DNA of 55,027 bases from Thiobacillaceae bacterium (GTDB taxonomy: Bacteria; Pseudomonadota; Gammaproteobacteria; Burkholderiales; Thiobacillaceae), in assembly GCA_025054655.1 (NCBI GenBank), contig JANWZL010000013.1:1-55027 (forward strand), given 5' to 3'. A program made the position numbers and the translations under genes. A model generated the notes under the pieces. It was given only the letters and a program-made list of their open reading frames with translations. It ran no database searches and had not been told where the DNA came from. Shown piece by piece: positions 54,726 to 55,027 of this stretch; the stretch's first letter is position 1; every line of letters begins with the position of its first letter.

Positions 54726-55027
54726 ATGAGTGACTTCGCCGGAATGGAAGAACTGCTGCGGGACTTCCTGCTGGAGGCGGAAGAACTGCTGGGTCAGGTG
54801 GACAACGGGCTGGTCGAGCTGGAGCGACGGCCCGACGACAGGGAACTGCTCAACGACATCTTCCGCGGTTTCCACACCATCAAGGGCGGGGCCGGTTTCC
54901 TCAACATCGATGCCCTGGTCACGCTGTGCCACCGCACGGAAAACCTGTTCGACAAGCTGCGCAATGGAGAGCTCGCCCTCTCGGCGGAGCTGATGGACCT
55001 CATCCTGCAGGCCACGGCCAGCGTGCG
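54726..55027 (+). CDS. cheA: Chemotaxis histidine kinase CheA, 5' end only
   Basis: The first 100 codons of CheA, cut by the window edge. The P1 phosphotransfer domain is visible with the phospho-acceptor His in FRGFHTIKGGAGFLNID. The ATG at 54726 starts MSDFAGMEELLRDFLLEAEE. It is the fifth gene of the sigma-28 chemotaxis operon. No ribosome site is obvious. Confidence 0.95.
   Translation, partial: MSDFAGMEELLRDFLLEAEELLGQVDNGLVELERRPDDRELLNDIFRGFHTIKGGAGFLNIDALVTLCHRTENLFDKLRNGELALSAELMDLILQATASV

Noticed and set aside
52956-54932. A 658-codon open frame on the minus strand opposite cheV-cheY-cheZ-cheA
   Set aside because: Antisense shadow of five clear chemotaxis genes.
1-55027. tRNA, rRNA, CRISPR array, prophage or integrase
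   Set aside because: No cloverleaf-like gene, spaced direct repeats of CRISPR size, transposase or integrase was seen in any frame.

Overview
The window is about 55 kb of GC-rich, tightly packed chromosomal DNA, almost certainly from a betaproteobacterium. The Thiobacillaceae/Hydrogenophilaceae part of that class is my guess, not a proven placement. The main reasons are the gene neighbourhoods rpsT / murJ-ribF-ileS-lspA-fkpB-ispH, rsxABCDGE-nth, bpt-aat and ccoNOQP-ccoG-fixH-DUF3149, together with DUF3579 and DUF1841 proteins. No rRNA, tRNA, CRISPR array, intact insertion sequence or prophage was seen.

Layout. 1-1201: 3' part of ppa (minus), a DUF3579 gene and rpsT (minus). 1202-2418: a small accessory island with a Phd/YefM antitoxin and a PIN toxin whose end is interrupted by a 143-bp MITE-like insertion. 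2621-10354: murJ, ribF, ileS, lspA, fkpB, ispH, msrB. 10329-12651: a periplasmic cytochrome (minus), a CZB-GGDEF protein and a TumE-type toxin-antitoxin pair. 12857-15821: pyrD, ald, a double-CDGSH protein and DUF2784. 15905-21735: the six-gene Rnf/Rsx electron-transfer complex followed by nth. 21759-23885: FIST protein, DUF1841, cobalamin adenosyltransferase. 23896-28002 (minus): tsaE-amiC and a separate kinase / NarL-type regulator / lipoprotein operon. 27994-30289: queG, murI, and a small cytochrome c with an FNR-like box. 30407-35478 (minus): aat, bpt, an unknown gene, a lipoprotein metallopeptidase, a PilZ protein, thyA, folA. 35522-43733: copper P-type ATPase ccoI, ccoS, and the cbb3 oxidase operon ccoNOQP-ccoG-fixH-DUF3149. 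43837-51389 (minus): FleS/FleR-like two-component genes and fliEFGHI. 51473-55027: cheV, cheV, cheY, cheZ and the start of cheA behind a good sigma-28 promoter.

How it fits together. The window encodes a motile, respiring cell: a high-affinity microaerobic oxidase with its copper and assembly factors, an Rnf-type ferredoxin/NADH pump, c-type cytochromes, and one end of a flagellar/chemotaxis region. FleS/FleR would activate sigma-54 flagellar genes such as fliE-I, and FliA (sigma-28) would then drive the chemotaxis genes. Two c-di-GMP proteins (GGDEF and PilZ) may link to motility.

Most unusual features. I see no clearly new multi-gene system. The things most worth a second look are: (1) a family of 7-bp tandem repeats that fill operon gaps, several starting exactly on the upstream stop codon, some altering coding sequence (ileS, nth, folA start); (2) the in-frame MITE-like insertion in the PIN toxin; (3) a CheZ whose N-terminus carries two copies of a motif resembling its own C-terminal CheY-P-binding helix; (4) a diguanylate cyclase whose zinc sensor has lost two of four ligands; (5) a soluble four-cysteine GAF histidine kinase linked to a NarL regulator and a lipoprotein.
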